Shown here: positions 1-6,766 of the stretch, one piece after another | How the letters are laid out: each line of letters begins with the position of its first letter | Position numbering within the stretch: the stretch's first letter is position 1 | Source: DATAXV01 sp036272915 | GTDB taxonomy: Bacteria > Chloroflexota > Dormibacteria > Dormibacterales > Dormibacteraceae | DNA length: 8,819 nt | Assembly: GCA_036272915.1 (NCBI GenBank) | Contig: DATAXV010000192.1 | Location: forward strand, 1 to 8,819 | Direction: 5' to 3' | The notes under the pieces: generated by a model | The model's database searches: none | What the model was told of the DNA's origin: nothing | Seen by the model: only the letters and a program-made list of their open reading frames with translations | Made by a program: the position numbers and the translations under genes

Positions 1-81
1 CATCGCACCTCGCCGGCTCCTCGTCCCTCCAACTTTGTAAGCGTTATTCCTCAGAGAGCCCTAAGCTGGAGGATCCCAGGG

Positions 82-330
82 TTACTGCCCTCCGGACACC
101 GGCGGCTGTCGCGGATGCTGCGACGGGGGGACCGGTACCCACCGCGTGCCGTCCCACCACCATCTCCCGTCGGCGGAGTACTGCTGCGCCGCCAGAGGCG
201 CCTGCGGACTCGGCGTGGGCTGCTGATCGGTCCGCGCCGGCCCCCGCCCGCGCTGCGCTCGAATCGTGATCACCACCCCGGCCACGATGACCACGAGGAT
301 GAGGATCCACACCAACGACGCCATGCCCAT
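82..330 (-). CDS. Small single-pass membrane protein with a C-terminal W-rich (WWWDGTRW) motif
   Basis: An 82-residue protein read from ATG at 330 to TAA at 82-84. A GGGAGGG Shine-Dalgarno stretch lies 6 nt upstream of this ATG, which favours it over the ATG two codons later. Residues 4-22 are a very hydrophobic transmembrane segment (A-S-L-V-W-I-L-I-L-V-V-I-V-A-G-V-V-I-T). A basic stretch follows (R24, R27, R29), then a Pro/Gln/Ala-rich linker at about 31-50. The last third has Y51-S-A-D-G-R-W-W-W-D-G-T-R-W-V-P. This aromatic motif resembles the short W-D-G-x-x-W element found at the ends of many actinobacterial and chloroflexotal membrane proteins (DUF2510-like). A membrane anchor with a cytosolic tail is likely, since the basic residues follow the helix. 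Its function is unknown. It lies 74 nt after panC on the same strand and may be co-transcribed, though nothing ties it to pantothenate synthesis. Confidence 0.72.
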   Translation of the reverse strand: MGMASLVWILILVVIVAGVVITIRAQRGRGPARTDQQPTPSPQAPLAAQQYSADGRWWWDGTRWVPVPPSQHPRQPPVSGGQ

Positions 331-404
331 CAGATTCCCTCCCCACCGCGCGTCGACCGCATCGCCCTGAACGGTAGCAAGACTCCGGTCCGCCGCGAAC
401 CCGA

Positions 405-1271
405 TCAGGGGAAGGGCTCGCCGAGCAGGTGGTTGTCGATGAGCCGGGTGCCGCCGATGCGCGCCGCGATCACGGCCAGCCGGCCCGGCGCCTGGAAGGT
501 CCCCTCGTCGACCACCTCCGCGTAGTCCACGTCGGCCCTGGGCTCGCGCCCGAGCACCTCCCACAGCCTCTCGCGCAGCGCCGCCGAGTCGCGCTCGCCG
601 TCGAGGTAGGCGGCGTTGGCCGCGAGCAGCGCCTGGGAGAGGCAGGTGGCGGCGGCGCGGTCGGCTCCCTCCAGGTAGCGGTTGCGCGAGCTCAGGGCCA
701 GGCCGTCGGGCTCGCGCACGGTGGGACAGCCGACGATCTCGACGCCGGTGAGCAGGTCCGAGGCCAGGCGCCGGACCACGGCCAGCTGCTGGGCGTCCTT
801 GCGGCCGAAGTAGGCTCGATGGGGCTCGGCGGCGAGGAGAAGCTTGAGCACGACCGTGGCCACGCCCTCGAAGTGGCCGGGCCGGTGGGCGCCCTCCAGG
901 ATGCCGTCGAGGTCCGGCACCCGGACCCTGGTCCCCTCCCCGTTGGGGTACATCTCCTCGACCGCGGGCAGGAAGGCGAGGTCGACGCGTTCCGCCTCGA
1001 GCAGGCGCAGGTCGGCGTCGAGGGGGCGCGGATAGCGGTCGAGATCCTCGCCCGCCGCGAACTGGAGCGGGTTGACGAAGATGCTGACGATGACCCGCGA
1101 GCATTCCTCCCTGGCTCGCCGTGCCAGCTGGACGTGGCCGCGGTGAAGGGCGCCCATGGTCGGCACCAGACCGACCCGGAGGCGCTGCCTGCGCCAGGAC
1201 TCGGCGAGCGCCCGCAGGTCGAGCACCGTCTGGACGACCTGGAGCGAGCTGGGGCCCTCCCGGTCAGGCAT
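405..1271 (-). CDS. panC: Pantothenate synthetase (pantoate--beta-alanine ligase)
   Basis: PanC joins pantoate and beta-alanine with ATP, through a pantoyl-adenylate, to make pantothenate in the cytosol. From ATG 1271 the protein has 288 residues, close to the usual 280-290. Visible family motifs are P37-T-M-G-A-L-H-R-G-H46 (the nucleotide-binding HxGH), F-V-N-P-L-Q-F at 65-71, H129-R-P-G-H-F-E-G-V-A-T (pantoate/ATP site), F155-G-R-K-D-A-Q-Q-L and L191-A-L-S-S-R-N-R-Y-L (the KMSKS-like loop with the conserved S-S-R-N). The start was chosen because ATG 1271 overlaps the panB stop by 8 nt (ATGCCTGA), typical of translational coupling. An in-frame ATG at 1289 is possible but would add only unconserved Arg/Ala-rich residues. 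The gene lies directly downstream of panB. The aspartate decarboxylase panD, which supplies beta-alanine, is not in the window. Confidence 0.96.
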   Translation of the reverse strand: MPDREGPSSLQVVQTVLDLRALAESWRRQRLRVGLVPTMGALHRGHVQLARRAREECSRVIVSIFVNPLQFAAGEDLDRYPRPLDADLRLLEAERVDLAFLPAVEEMYPNGEGTRVRVPDLDGILEGAHRPGHFEGVATVVLKLLLAAEPHRAYFGRKDAQQLAVVRRLASDLLTGVEIVGCPTVREPDGLALSSRNRYLEGADRAAATCLSQALLAANAAYLDGERDSAALRERLWEVLGREPRADVDYAEVVDEGTFQAPGRLAVIAARIGGTRLIDNHLLGEPFP

Positions 1272-2073
1272 GGGCGCGCGGCGCGCCATAGGTGTGCTCC
1301 GGTCCCGGGAAGGTACCCTCCTCGACGTCCTCGGCATAGGCGCGCATCGCCTGCACCGTCGCCTCGCCCATCTCGGCGTAGCGCTTGACGAACTTCGCCG
1401 TGCGGTCGGTGAGCCCGAGCAGGTCGTTGACGACCAGGACCTGCCCGTCGCAGTGGGGTCCGGCGCCGATGCCGATGGTCGGGATCTCGAGGCGCGAGGT
1501 GACGGTCTCGGCCAGCTCGCTGGGGACCGCCTCCAGGACCAGCGCGAAGGCGCCCGCCTCCTCGAGGGCGAGGGCGTTGCGAAGGAGGAGGTCGCCCGCC
1601 TCGCCCCTGCCCTGGACCCGGAACCCGCCCAGCGCGTGCACCGACTGCGGCGTCAGCCCGAGGTGGGCCATGACCGGCACCCCGGCCGAGGTCAGTCGCC
1701 GGACGACGTCGACGGTCGGACCGGCGCCCTCCATCTTGACCGCGTGGGCTCCACCCTCCTGCATCAGCCGCTGGGCGGCGAGGACCGCCCGCTCGACCGA
1801 GGCCTGGTAGGAGAGGAAGGGGAGGTCGGCGACGATCAGCGCCTCGGTCGCGCCCCTCGCCACCGCCGCGCAGTGGTGGGAGATGTCGTCCACGGTCACG
1901 GGCACGGTGGTCCGGTGCCCGAGGATGACGTTGCCCAGGGAGTCGCCGACCAGCAGCACCGGGATGCCGGCCCGGGTGGCCAGCAGCGCGGTGGTGTAGT
2001 CGTAGGCGGTGAGCATCGCGAAGCGCCGCCCCTCCGACTTGCGGCGGCGGAGATCCAGGGTGGTGACGGTCAT
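1264..2073 (-). CDS. panB: 3-methyl-2-oxobutanoate hydroxymethyltransferase (ketopantoate synthase)
   Basis: PanB transfers a one-carbon unit from 5,10-methylene-tetrahydrofolate to alpha-ketoisovalerate, giving ketopantoate, the first committed step to pantothenate and CoA. The 269-residue length fits the family (about 264). Visible motifs are L21-T-A-Y-D-Y, the metal-binding V42-G-D-S-L-G-N with D44, A82-D83-L-P-F, V112-K-M-E115-G, the A-H-L-G-L-T-P-Q-S segment at 136-144, E181-A-V-P holding the expected catalytic Glu, and I197-P-T-I-G-I-G-A-G. The expected metal ligands and catalytic Glu are all present. ATG 2073 was chosen because conservation starts there and AAGGAGGG lies 12 nt upstream, a rather long spacing. 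An upstream in-frame start at 2178 would add 35 low-complexity residues. The gene's end overlaps panC by 8 nt. It follows apbE after 136 nt, so a promoter of its own is possible, but none is clear. Confidence 0.96.
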   Translation of the reverse strand: MTVTTLDLRRRKSEGRRFAMLTAYDYTTALLATRAGIPVLLVGDSLGNVILGHRTTVPVTVDDISHHCAAVARGATEALIVADLPFLSYQASVERAVLAAQRLMQEGGAHAVKMEGAGPTVDVVRRLTSAGVPVMAHLGLTPQSVHALGGFRVQGRGEAGDLLLRNALALEEAGAFALVLEAVPSELAETVTSRLEIPTIGIGAGPHCDGQVLVVNDLLGLTDRTAKFVKRYAEMGEATVQAMRAYAEDVEEGTFPGPEHTYGAPRAHA

Positions 2074-2182
2074 GTTGGCTGCGAGCCCTCCTTGCGGCCG
2101 TGCACCGGCGGCCCGATCAGGCGGGCGGGGGTGCGTTCGATCTGAGCGTTGGTGAACCGGGCCACAGCCCACCATCATGCTC

Positions 2183-2201
2183 GCGCCGCCGGGGCCGGCG
2201 C
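2183..2201 (-). terminator. Weak GC hairpin just after the apbE stop
   Basis: A hairpin with perfect 6-bp arms (GCGCCG/CGGCGC) and a 7-nt loop starts 9 nt past the apbE stop codon, in the gap before panB. No run of U follows it on the minus strand, so it does not meet the usual standard for an intrinsic terminator. It could be a partial terminator, an mRNA 3' stabiliser, or chance in GC-rich DNA. The rest of the 2074-2209 gap shows no clear promoter or riboswitch. Confidence 0.2.
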
Positions 2202-2209
2202 AGAGGAGC

Positions 2210-2965
2210 TCAGCGGTCGGGTGGCAGCGGCCCGGTGTCGGCGGGAAAGCCGGTGGTCCAGACGCCGCGCATGGCGTCGGTGATGGCGTAGGCCTCGTAG
2301 CCGGGCTGCCGCTCGACCCAGGCGAGGCCGGCCTCGCCCATGACGAAGAGGGCGGTGGCGAAGACGTCCGCCTCCATGATGTCGGGCCCGATCACGGTGA
2401 CGCTGATCAGGCCGGTGGGGACGCGGCCGGTGCGGGGATCCTCGATATGGTCGCCCTTCTCGTAGGTGCCGGAGGTGGCGATGGCGAGGTCGCGGGAGGA
2501 GATCACGCGGACGACCAGATCGCGGTGGACCGGATGGCGGATGCCCACCCTCCATGGCCGGCGCAGGCCGGGGCTGCCGCGCAGCCGGATGTCTCCGCCC
2601 GCCTCGACCAGGTAGTTGCGATGGCCGTTTCGCTCCAGGATCGCTGCGGCGCGATCGATGGCCCACCCCTTGACCAGTCCGGTCGGGTCGAACCGTCCCT
2701 CGCGCCAGGCGCTGAAGGCACCGCCCGTCGCCGCCTCGTACAGGCGGCAGAGCCTGGCCACCTCGATCACCAGCGGCCCGGCCTGATCGATCTCGAGCCG
2801 CCCCTCGTTGATGCGGCTCACCGCGCTGTCGGTGTCGAAGAGGCTGAACAGGCGGTCGATCATCGCCATGTCGGCGAAGGCGTCCCTCAGCGCGGTGTCG
2901 CCGGCGTCGGCCTCGCGCACGTCGATGGTGACGTCCATCCCCATGACCGTGCGGACCAGCCGCAC
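2210..2965 (-). CDS. apbE: FAD:protein FMN transferase (ApbE family)
   Basis: ApbE uses FAD as donor to attach FMN through a phosphoester bond to a Thr/Ser of a target FMN-binding domain, with Mg2+. Family motifs in the 251-residue product are F92-D-P-T-G-L-V-K-G-W-A-I-D-R-A (the DPGG.AKG.A.D motif), N117-Y-L-V-E-A-G-G-D-I-R (flavin-binding GGD), A163-T-S-G-T-Y, D176-P-R-T-G, and M197-E-A-D-V-F-A-T-A-L-F, which carries the metal-binding Asp. The start is GTG 2965. GGAGAGG lies 7 nt upstream, and the gap to the stop of the FMN-binding gene is only 4 nt, so the two are coupled. The protein is shorter than lipoprotein-type ApbE (about 320-350), and no signal peptide or lipobox Cys is seen. It should therefore be cytosolic, as in many actinobacterial members. 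The likely substrate is the protein encoded just upstream (2970-3368). Confidence 0.93.
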   Translation of the reverse strand: MRLVRTVMGMDVTIDVREADAGDTALRDAFADMAMIDRLFSLFDTDSAVSRINEGRLEIDQAGPLVIEVARLCRLYEAATGGAFSAWREGRFDPTGLVKGWAIDRAAAILERNGHRNYLVEAGGDIRLRGSPGLRRPWRVGIRHPVHRDLVVRVISSRDLAIATSGTYEKGDHIEDPRTGRVPTGLISVTVIGPDIMEADVFATALFVMGEAGLAWVERQPGYEAYAITDAMRGVWTTGFPADTGPLPPDR

Positions 2966-2969
2966 CGCG

Positions 2970-3368
2970 TCACCTCTCCGCCCGGTCGAGAGCTGTGCCC
3001 AGCGACTCGATGTAGGCGTCGCTGGTATAGGTCGCTCCGGTGACGGCGTCGATGCGGGCGCTCTGGGCGCGCAGCGTCTCGGAGCGGAGGATCGGCGCCG
3101 CGTGCTGGTTCAACTCCTGGGAGTGAGGGCTGTCCCCGACCAGGCTCACGGTGCTGATGTCGACCAGCCGTCCCTCCTCGACCACGATCCGGACCTGAAC
3201 CCGGCCGTAGACCTCGCTCTCCAGGGTGCCGGTGTAGGTGCCGTCCCTGGCCGCGCCCTCGTCGGGCGGCACCGAGGTCGCCGTGCCGGGCCCGCCTCCC
3301 GGCTGGTAGTGGAAGAGGAGGCCGACCCCGACCGCGGTCAGGGCGGTGACGATGAGGGCTCGTCTCAT
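2970..3368 (-). CDS. FMN-binding-domain protein, probable target of ApbE flavinylation
   Basis: A 132-residue protein with an N-terminal hydrophobic segment at about 4-19 after M-R-R, acting as an uncleaved anchor or signal peptide (no lipobox Cys). A Gly/Pro/Ser/Thr linker follows (about 22-40), then an FMN_bind domain (about 42-130). The domain starts D42-G-T-Y-T-G and includes V53-Y-G-R-V-Q-V-R-I-V-V and V69-D-I-S-T-V. It ends with D107-A-V-T-G-A-T-Y-T-S, matching the flavinylation motif D-g-x-(S/T)-G-A-T of NqrC/RnfG-type proteins, with Thr113 as the expected FMN acceptor. It is probably an extracytoplasmic or membrane-tethered one-electron carrier. The start ATG 3368 overlaps the stop of the flavocytochrome gene (ATGA), and apbE follows after 4 nt. 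The three genes are thus a single coupled operon: a reductase, its flavin carrier, and the enzyme that loads the carrier. Confidence 0.92.
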   Translation of the reverse strand: MRRALIVTALTAVGVGLLFHYQPGGGPGTATSVPPDEGAARDGTYTGTLESEVYGRVQVRIVVEEGRLVDISTVSLVGDSPHSQELNQHAAPILRSETLRAQSARIDAVTGATYTSDAYIESLGTALDRAER

Positions 3369-4762
3369 TGCCAGTAGCTGAAGCCCTCCAGGTGGATGCG
3401 GCGGCGGGCGACGCCAATGCCACGGAGGGTGCGCTCGACGTCGAGCATCATCCGTCTGGGACCGCAGATGTAGGCCTCCCGCTCGCCGGCGTCGGGCACC
3501 AGGCGGCGGAGCTCCTCCGGTTCGAACCAGCGTCCCGGGGCGCCGTCCGGGTGGTCGAGCAGGTAGTGCGTGGTGAGGCCCCGGGCTCCGGCGTCGAGCT
3601 CGTCGCGGAAGATGAGCTCCGATTCGTCCTGAGCCCGATAGAGCAGGCAGACGTCGGTACCCCGCCCGCTCATCTCCTCGGCCAGCGCGCGGAGCGGGGC
3701 GATGCCGATGCCGCCGCCGACGAGCAGCGCCCTGGCGTCGGGATCGGAGCGGGCGTCGAGGCTGCCGAAGGGGCCCTCGAGGAGGACCGGGGTGCCCGGG
3801 CGCACCCCGGCCAGCGCCGCCGAGTGGTCGCCGAGGGCCTTGACCGTGACCCGCAGCCGCTGTCCGGTGGGTGCCTCGGAGAGGGAGAAGGGGTGCGACT
3901 CCCACCACCGCCGGCGGTCGAGGAAGCGGAGCTGGACGAACTGCCCGGCGCGGTAGCCGAGCGAGCCGATGTCCCGCCCCGAGATGTGGATCGAGAAGAC
4001 CCCCTCCGCCTCGTGGCGCACCTCCTGGACCCGGAAGCCGTGGCTGGCCAGGAGCATCGCCGGCCGCGCGACCCTGGTCGTCAGCAGCAGCACGACCACC
4101 GCCGCGTAGAGCGCGCACCAGTAGACGGTGAAGGCGCGGTCCTTGATGAAGTCGGTCCCGACAAGGATCTCGTGGCTGAAGGCGAGGGCGATGGCCACGT
4201 AGGTGTAGAGGTGGACGAAGTACCAGGTGTGGTACGCGATGTGCCGGCGGACGATCACGACCGTGCTGGCGACGACGACCAGGAGCATGGCCAGGGCGAC
4301 GATGGCGGCGAGCAGGCCGGGGTAGGCGACGATGAAGCGCCACAGCTGCTGCAGCGGGCCGATGCCGGCGGCGATCTCGTAGCCGAGGGTCTGGAGCGCG
4401 CCATGGGCCACGAGCAGGCCCAGCGCCAGATAGCCGTTCCAGCGATGGAGCCGGACCACGACCTGGCTCCCGAAGGCGCGGTGCAGCCAGGGCAGGCGCG
4501 ACATCAGCAGCAGCTGCCAGAGGACGAGATAGGTGCCGAGCAGCGCGGCGAGGCGGCCCAGCCCGTTGATCACGGCGATGGTCCCGCCGAACGAGCTGCG
4601 CCCGGAGCCGTACCACCAGAAGGTGAGGATGATCAGGGCGTTGCCGAGCAGCAGCCACAGATAGAGATCGCGATGCTTGCGCAGCGGCGTCTCGGCGGCG
4701 GCCGCCCGTCCTTCGGACGGCCCCTCCGGCACGGAGACGCCAACGGGTGGACCGCCCCTCAT
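3365..4762 (-). CDS. Ferric-reductase-like transmembrane flavocytochrome with FAD/NAD(P)H domain
   Basis: A 465-residue membrane oxidoreductase. About six hydrophobic helices are seen (roughly 33-50, 66-88, 105-127, 147-172, 180-200, 210-228), forming a ferric-reductase/NOX-type heme b domain. Candidate heme ligands are H106 (L-H-R-W), H120 (A-H-G), H178 (Y-H-T-W), H184 (F-V-H-L-Y) and H197 (S-H-E). The cytosolic part is a ferredoxin-NADP-reductase fold. The FAD motif is S289-H-P-F-S-L-S-E-A-P, G311-D-H-S-A is the phosphate region, L347-V-G-G-G-I-G-I-A-P is the pyridine-nucleotide site, and Y431-I-C-G-P-R-R-M-M lies near the C-terminus. It should move electrons from NAD(P)H through FAD and heme to the outer face, here probably to the flavinylated protein encoded next. 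ATG 4762 was chosen as the first ATG. TTG 4804 or GTG 4801 would add 13-14 residues, and none of the three has a good ribosome binding site. The 208-nt gap upstream (4763-4970) must hold the promoter, but none is convincing. Confidence 0.88.
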   Translation of the reverse strand: MRGGPPVGVSVPEGPSEGRAAAAETPLRKHRDLYLWLLLGNALIILTFWWYGSGRSSFGGTIAVINGLGRLAALLGTYLVLWQLLLMSRLPWLHRAFGSQVVVRLHRWNGYLALGLLVAHGALQTLGYEIAAGIGPLQQLWRFIVAYPGLLAAIVALAMLLVVVASTVVIVRRHIAYHTWYFVHLYTYVAIALAFSHEILVGTDFIKDRAFTVYWCALYAAVVVLLLTTRVARPAMLLASHGFRVQEVRHEAEGVFSIHISGRDIGSLGYRAGQFVQLRFLDRRRWWESHPFSLSEAPTGQRLRVTVKALGDHSAALAGVRPGTPVLLEGPFGSLDARSDPDARALLVGGGIGIAPLRALAEEMSGRGTDVCLLYRAQDESELIFRDELDAGARGLTTHYLLDHPDGAPGRWFEPEELRRLVPDAGEREAYICGPRRMMLDVERTLRGIGVARRRIHLEGFSYWQ

Positions 4763-4820
4763 CTTCGCTTCGAGGCTAGCCCTTCCGCTTGAAAAAGGCA
4801 CCAATTCGCCTGCGTGGCCC

Positions 4821-4834
4821 GGCGCTCGGCGCTC
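4821..4834. repeat. Tandem heptamer GGCGCTC x2 upstream of the flavocytochrome operon
   Basis: GGCGCTC occurs twice head to tail, ending about 60 bp upstream of the flavocytochrome start. It could be a direct-repeat protein-binding site in the operon's promoter region, or chance in GC-rich DNA. The remainder of the 4763-4970 gap holds only weak hairpins (4908-4923 and 4954-4972) without U-runs. Confidence 0.2.
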
Positions 4835-4970
4835 GGGAATGATGGTGTCGACGCGGCTCCGGCCCGCCCATCAGCTCCCGGACACCGGCCGCGCCGCTCT
4901 CGACCATGGGTGCGCCGGCGCCCAGAGCAGATCAGTGGGTGGTGCTGGCGGTGGAGCGGCCCGATGCCGC

Positions 4971-5531
4971 TCAGGTCTCTGGCGCGGCGAGGCGCTCCGC
5001 CCTCCGCCGGCAGCGATCCACGCCGGCGGTGTCGCCGGCGACCTCGAAGTTGGTGAGCGCGTGCCGGTTGCAGCAGGCGGCCGGGTCCGGTGCGCCGGCG
5101 GCGAAGGCGGCCTCCGCCAGCTCCTCGAGGACGCGGGCGGCGGCCCCCCGGTCGTGGTGTCGCATCGCCGCCTGCATCGCCGACTCCATCTCGATGACGG
5201 CCTCGGTCCCGGCGCCGAGGCGGAGGTGGAGCATCGCCCTGAGGCGGAGAAAATCGGCCTGGAAGCGGGGCGCGAGCGAGGGCGTCGCCCCGATCAACTC
5301 GACAGCCTCCTCGAGGCGGCGAAGGGCCCAAACGCACCGGGGTCGCCTCACCGCGCGGTCGGCCGCCACCTCGCCGATGGCGCCGAGATAGGTCTCCAGC
5401 GCCGCATCGGGCCGCGACTGGAACAGGCGCCGGAGCTCGGGCAGAAGCGCTGAGCCGGCCTCCTCTCCGGCCGTGGTCGCGTCCAGGTAGGCGCTGGCCA
5501 CGGCCCGGTCGGCGGCCGGCAGGCGGGTCAC
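4971..5531 (-). CDS. Uncharacterised all-helical protein coupled to the thiolase
   Basis: I do not recognise this 186-residue protein. It starts at GTG 5531, whose GTGA overlaps the thiolase stop by 4 nt, so it is translationally coupled to that gene. The sequence is rich in Ala, Glu, Arg and Leu with few Gly and Pro and reads as consecutive amphipathic helices: about 26-60, 63-80, 88-106, 109-125, 127-146 and 150-183. The spacing R89-F-Q-A-D-F-L-R-L-R-A-M-L-H-L-R-L-G-A-G then A111-V-I-E-M-E-S-A-M-Q-A-A resembles a TPR-like helix-turn-helix pair, but no family can be named. No signal peptide, membrane segment or nucleotide-binding motif is seen. Two adjacent Cys (C153, C154) and C66 and C174 are present without a metal-site pattern. 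It is probably cytosolic. The coupling suggests a role with the thiolase pathway, perhaps as a partner protein, which is inference only. Confidence 0.7.
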   Translation of the reverse strand: MTRLPAADRAVASAYLDATTAGEEAGSALLPELRRLFQSRPDAALETYLGAIGEVAADRAVRRPRCVWALRRLEEAVELIGATPSLAPRFQADFLRLRAMLHLRLGAGTEAVIEMESAMQAAMRHHDRGAAARVLEELAEAAFAAGAPDPAACCNRHALTNFEVAGDTAGVDRCRRRAERLAAPET

Positions 5532-6715
5532 GCGGCCGGGTTCCGGAGCAGGAGCGCGTCGCCCTGGCCGCCGCCGCCGCAGAGCGCCGCGGCGCCGATC
5601 TCGGTGCCGGTGCGCCGCAGCTCGTGGGCCACGGTCAGGGCCAGCCGGGCGCCGGTCGCGCCGATCGGATGGCCGAGGGCGACGGCGCCGCCGTTGAGGT
5701 TGACCCGATCCTCTTCGAGATCCAGCATCCGGGCGCTGTGCAGGGCCACCGCGGCGAAGGCCTCGTTGATCTCCACCCGGCCGAGATCGCCTGCCTTCAG
5801 CCCGGCCTTCTCCAGGGCGCGGCTGAGGGCCAGGGCGGGCACGGTGTGGAGCCAGGCGAAGCGCTCGGCGCTCATCCCGTGGGCCACGATCTCGGCCAGC
5901 GGCTCGACGCCGCGACGGGCCGCCTCCTCGGCCGACATGACGACGACGGCGGCGGCCCCGTCGGAGATCTGCGACGCGTTGCCGGCCGTGATCGTGCCGC
6001 GCTCGCGGAAGGCGGGGGAGAGGCGCGCCAGCGCCTCGGCGGTGCTGTCCGGCCGGATCCCCTCGTCCGCGCTGACCTCGGTCGCCGCACCCTTTCGCGC
6101 GGGCACGGTGACGGGGACGATCTCCTCCTCGAGCCGTCCTTCGGCGGCCGCCCTGGCCGCTCTCTGGTGGGAGCGCGCGGCCCAGGCGTCCTGCTCCTCG
6201 CGGGAGATCTCCAGCTCCTGGTTGACCTCGTCCGAGCTCTCGCCCATGGGCTGCCCGGTGAAGGTGGAGAAGAGGCCGTCGTGGACCATGGCATCGACCA
6301 TCAGGGCATCGCCCATCCTCGCCCCGAAGCGCGCCTTGGGCACGAGGTAGGGGGCCTGGCTCATCGACTCCATGCCGCCGGCGACGACGACCGAGACCTC
6401 GCCCGCACGGATCAGCTGATCGGCGAGGGCGATCGCGTTGAGCCCGGACAGGCAGACCTTGTTGATGGTCAGGGCGGGGACCTCGAGTGGGATCCCGGCG
6501 GCGACCGCGGCCTGCCGGGCGGTGATCTGTCCGGTGCCGGCCTGGATGACCTGGCCCATGATCACGTAGTCGACCTCGCCGCCGGACACCCCGGAGCGCG
6601 CGAGCGCCTCGCCGATGGCGACGCCGCCGAGGGCGACCGCCGTCATCCCCGAGAGGGCGCCGCCGAACCTGCCGATCGGGGTTCGCGCCCCGGCAACGAT
6701 CACCGACTTGCTCAT
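5528..6715 (-). CDS. Acetyl-CoA C-acyltransferase (thiolase)
   Basis: A 395-residue thiolase of full family length. It catalyses reversible Claisen condensation/thiolysis of acyl-CoA, most likely acetyl-CoA with acetoacetyl-CoA. N-terminal hallmark: V8-A-G-A-R-T-P-I-G-R-F-G-G. The nucleophile is Cys88 in N-K-V-C-L-S-G-L-N-A. G113-G-M-E-S-M-S-Q-A-P follows, then N317-E-A-F-A-A-V-A, the catalytic His349 in G342-G-A-V-A-L-G-H-P-I-G-A-T-G, and the second acid/base Cys379 in C-G-G-G-G-Q-G. The full C-N-H-C set is thus present. It could serve fatty-acid or ketone degradation, polyhydroxybutyrate precursor supply or an isoprenoid route, and sequence alone does not decide among AtoB, PhaA or FadA-type roles. 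The start ATG 6715 matches the family N-terminus. GTG 6736 would add 7 residues, and neither has a clear ribosome binding site. The gene is divergent from a TetR regulator with an operator-like palindrome between them. Confidence 0.94.
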   Translation of the reverse strand: MSKSVIVAGARTPIGRFGGALSGMTAVALGGVAIGEALARSGVSGGEVDYVIMGQVIQAGTGQITARQAAVAAGIPLEVPALTINKVCLSGLNAIALADQLIRAGEVSVVVAGGMESMSQAPYLVPKARFGARMGDALMVDAMVHDGLFSTFTGQPMGESSDEVNQELEISREEQDAWAARSHQRAARAAAEGRLEEEIVPVTVPARKGAATEVSADEGIRPDSTAEALARLSPAFRERGTITAGNASQISDGAAAVVVMSAEEAARRGVEPLAEIVAHGMSAERFAWLHTVPALALSRALEKAGLKAGDLGRVEINEAFAAVALHSARMLDLEEDRVNLNGGAVALGHPIGATGARLALTVAHELRRTGTEIGAAALCGGGGQGDALLLRNPAA

Positions 6716-6743
6716 CGGCGCAAAGCTTACGTCCACGTCGCTT

Positions 6744-6759
6744 TACTGACCTGTCAGTA
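6744..6759. promoter_or_regulatory. Probable TetR operator, 16-bp perfect palindrome
   Basis: TACTGAC-CT-GTCAGTA is a perfect inverted repeat with 7-bp arms and a 2-bp centre. It lies in the 51-bp gap between the divergent thiolase (start 6715) and TetR gene (start 6767). Size and symmetry fit a TetR-family dimer site, and its location 7 bp before the regulator's ATG fits autorepression. On the minus strand it contains CTGACA (6757-6752), a five-of-six match to a -35 box facing the thiolase, though no good -10 follows at normal spacing. Bound repressor should block both directions. Binding by the adjacent regulator is inferred from position. Confidence 0.75.
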
Positions 6760-6766
6760 TGGGGAC

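Noticed and set aside
1..81. CAT at 1-3 reads as a minus-strand ATG with GAGG 4 nt upstream, a possible start of the next gene.
   Set aside because: Only one codon lies inside the window, so nothing can be supported. The stretch otherwise shows no terminator or promoter I trust.
4773..4804. TTGGTG and TAGCCT on the minus strand as a promoter for the flavocytochrome operon.
   Set aside because: The spacing is 20 bp and both boxes are weak; not enough to call.
4954..4972. Perfect 7-bp hairpin GAGCGGC/GCCGCTC at the end of the helical-protein gene.
   Set aside because: It overlaps the stop codon and is not followed by a U-run on the minus strand, so it is not a credible intrinsic terminator.
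5624..6766. Plus-strand frame upstream of and continuous with the TetR gene, antisense to the thiolase.
   Set aside because: It is a shadow of the thiolase. The TetR domain starts naturally at ATG 6767, and the upstream part has no domain character.
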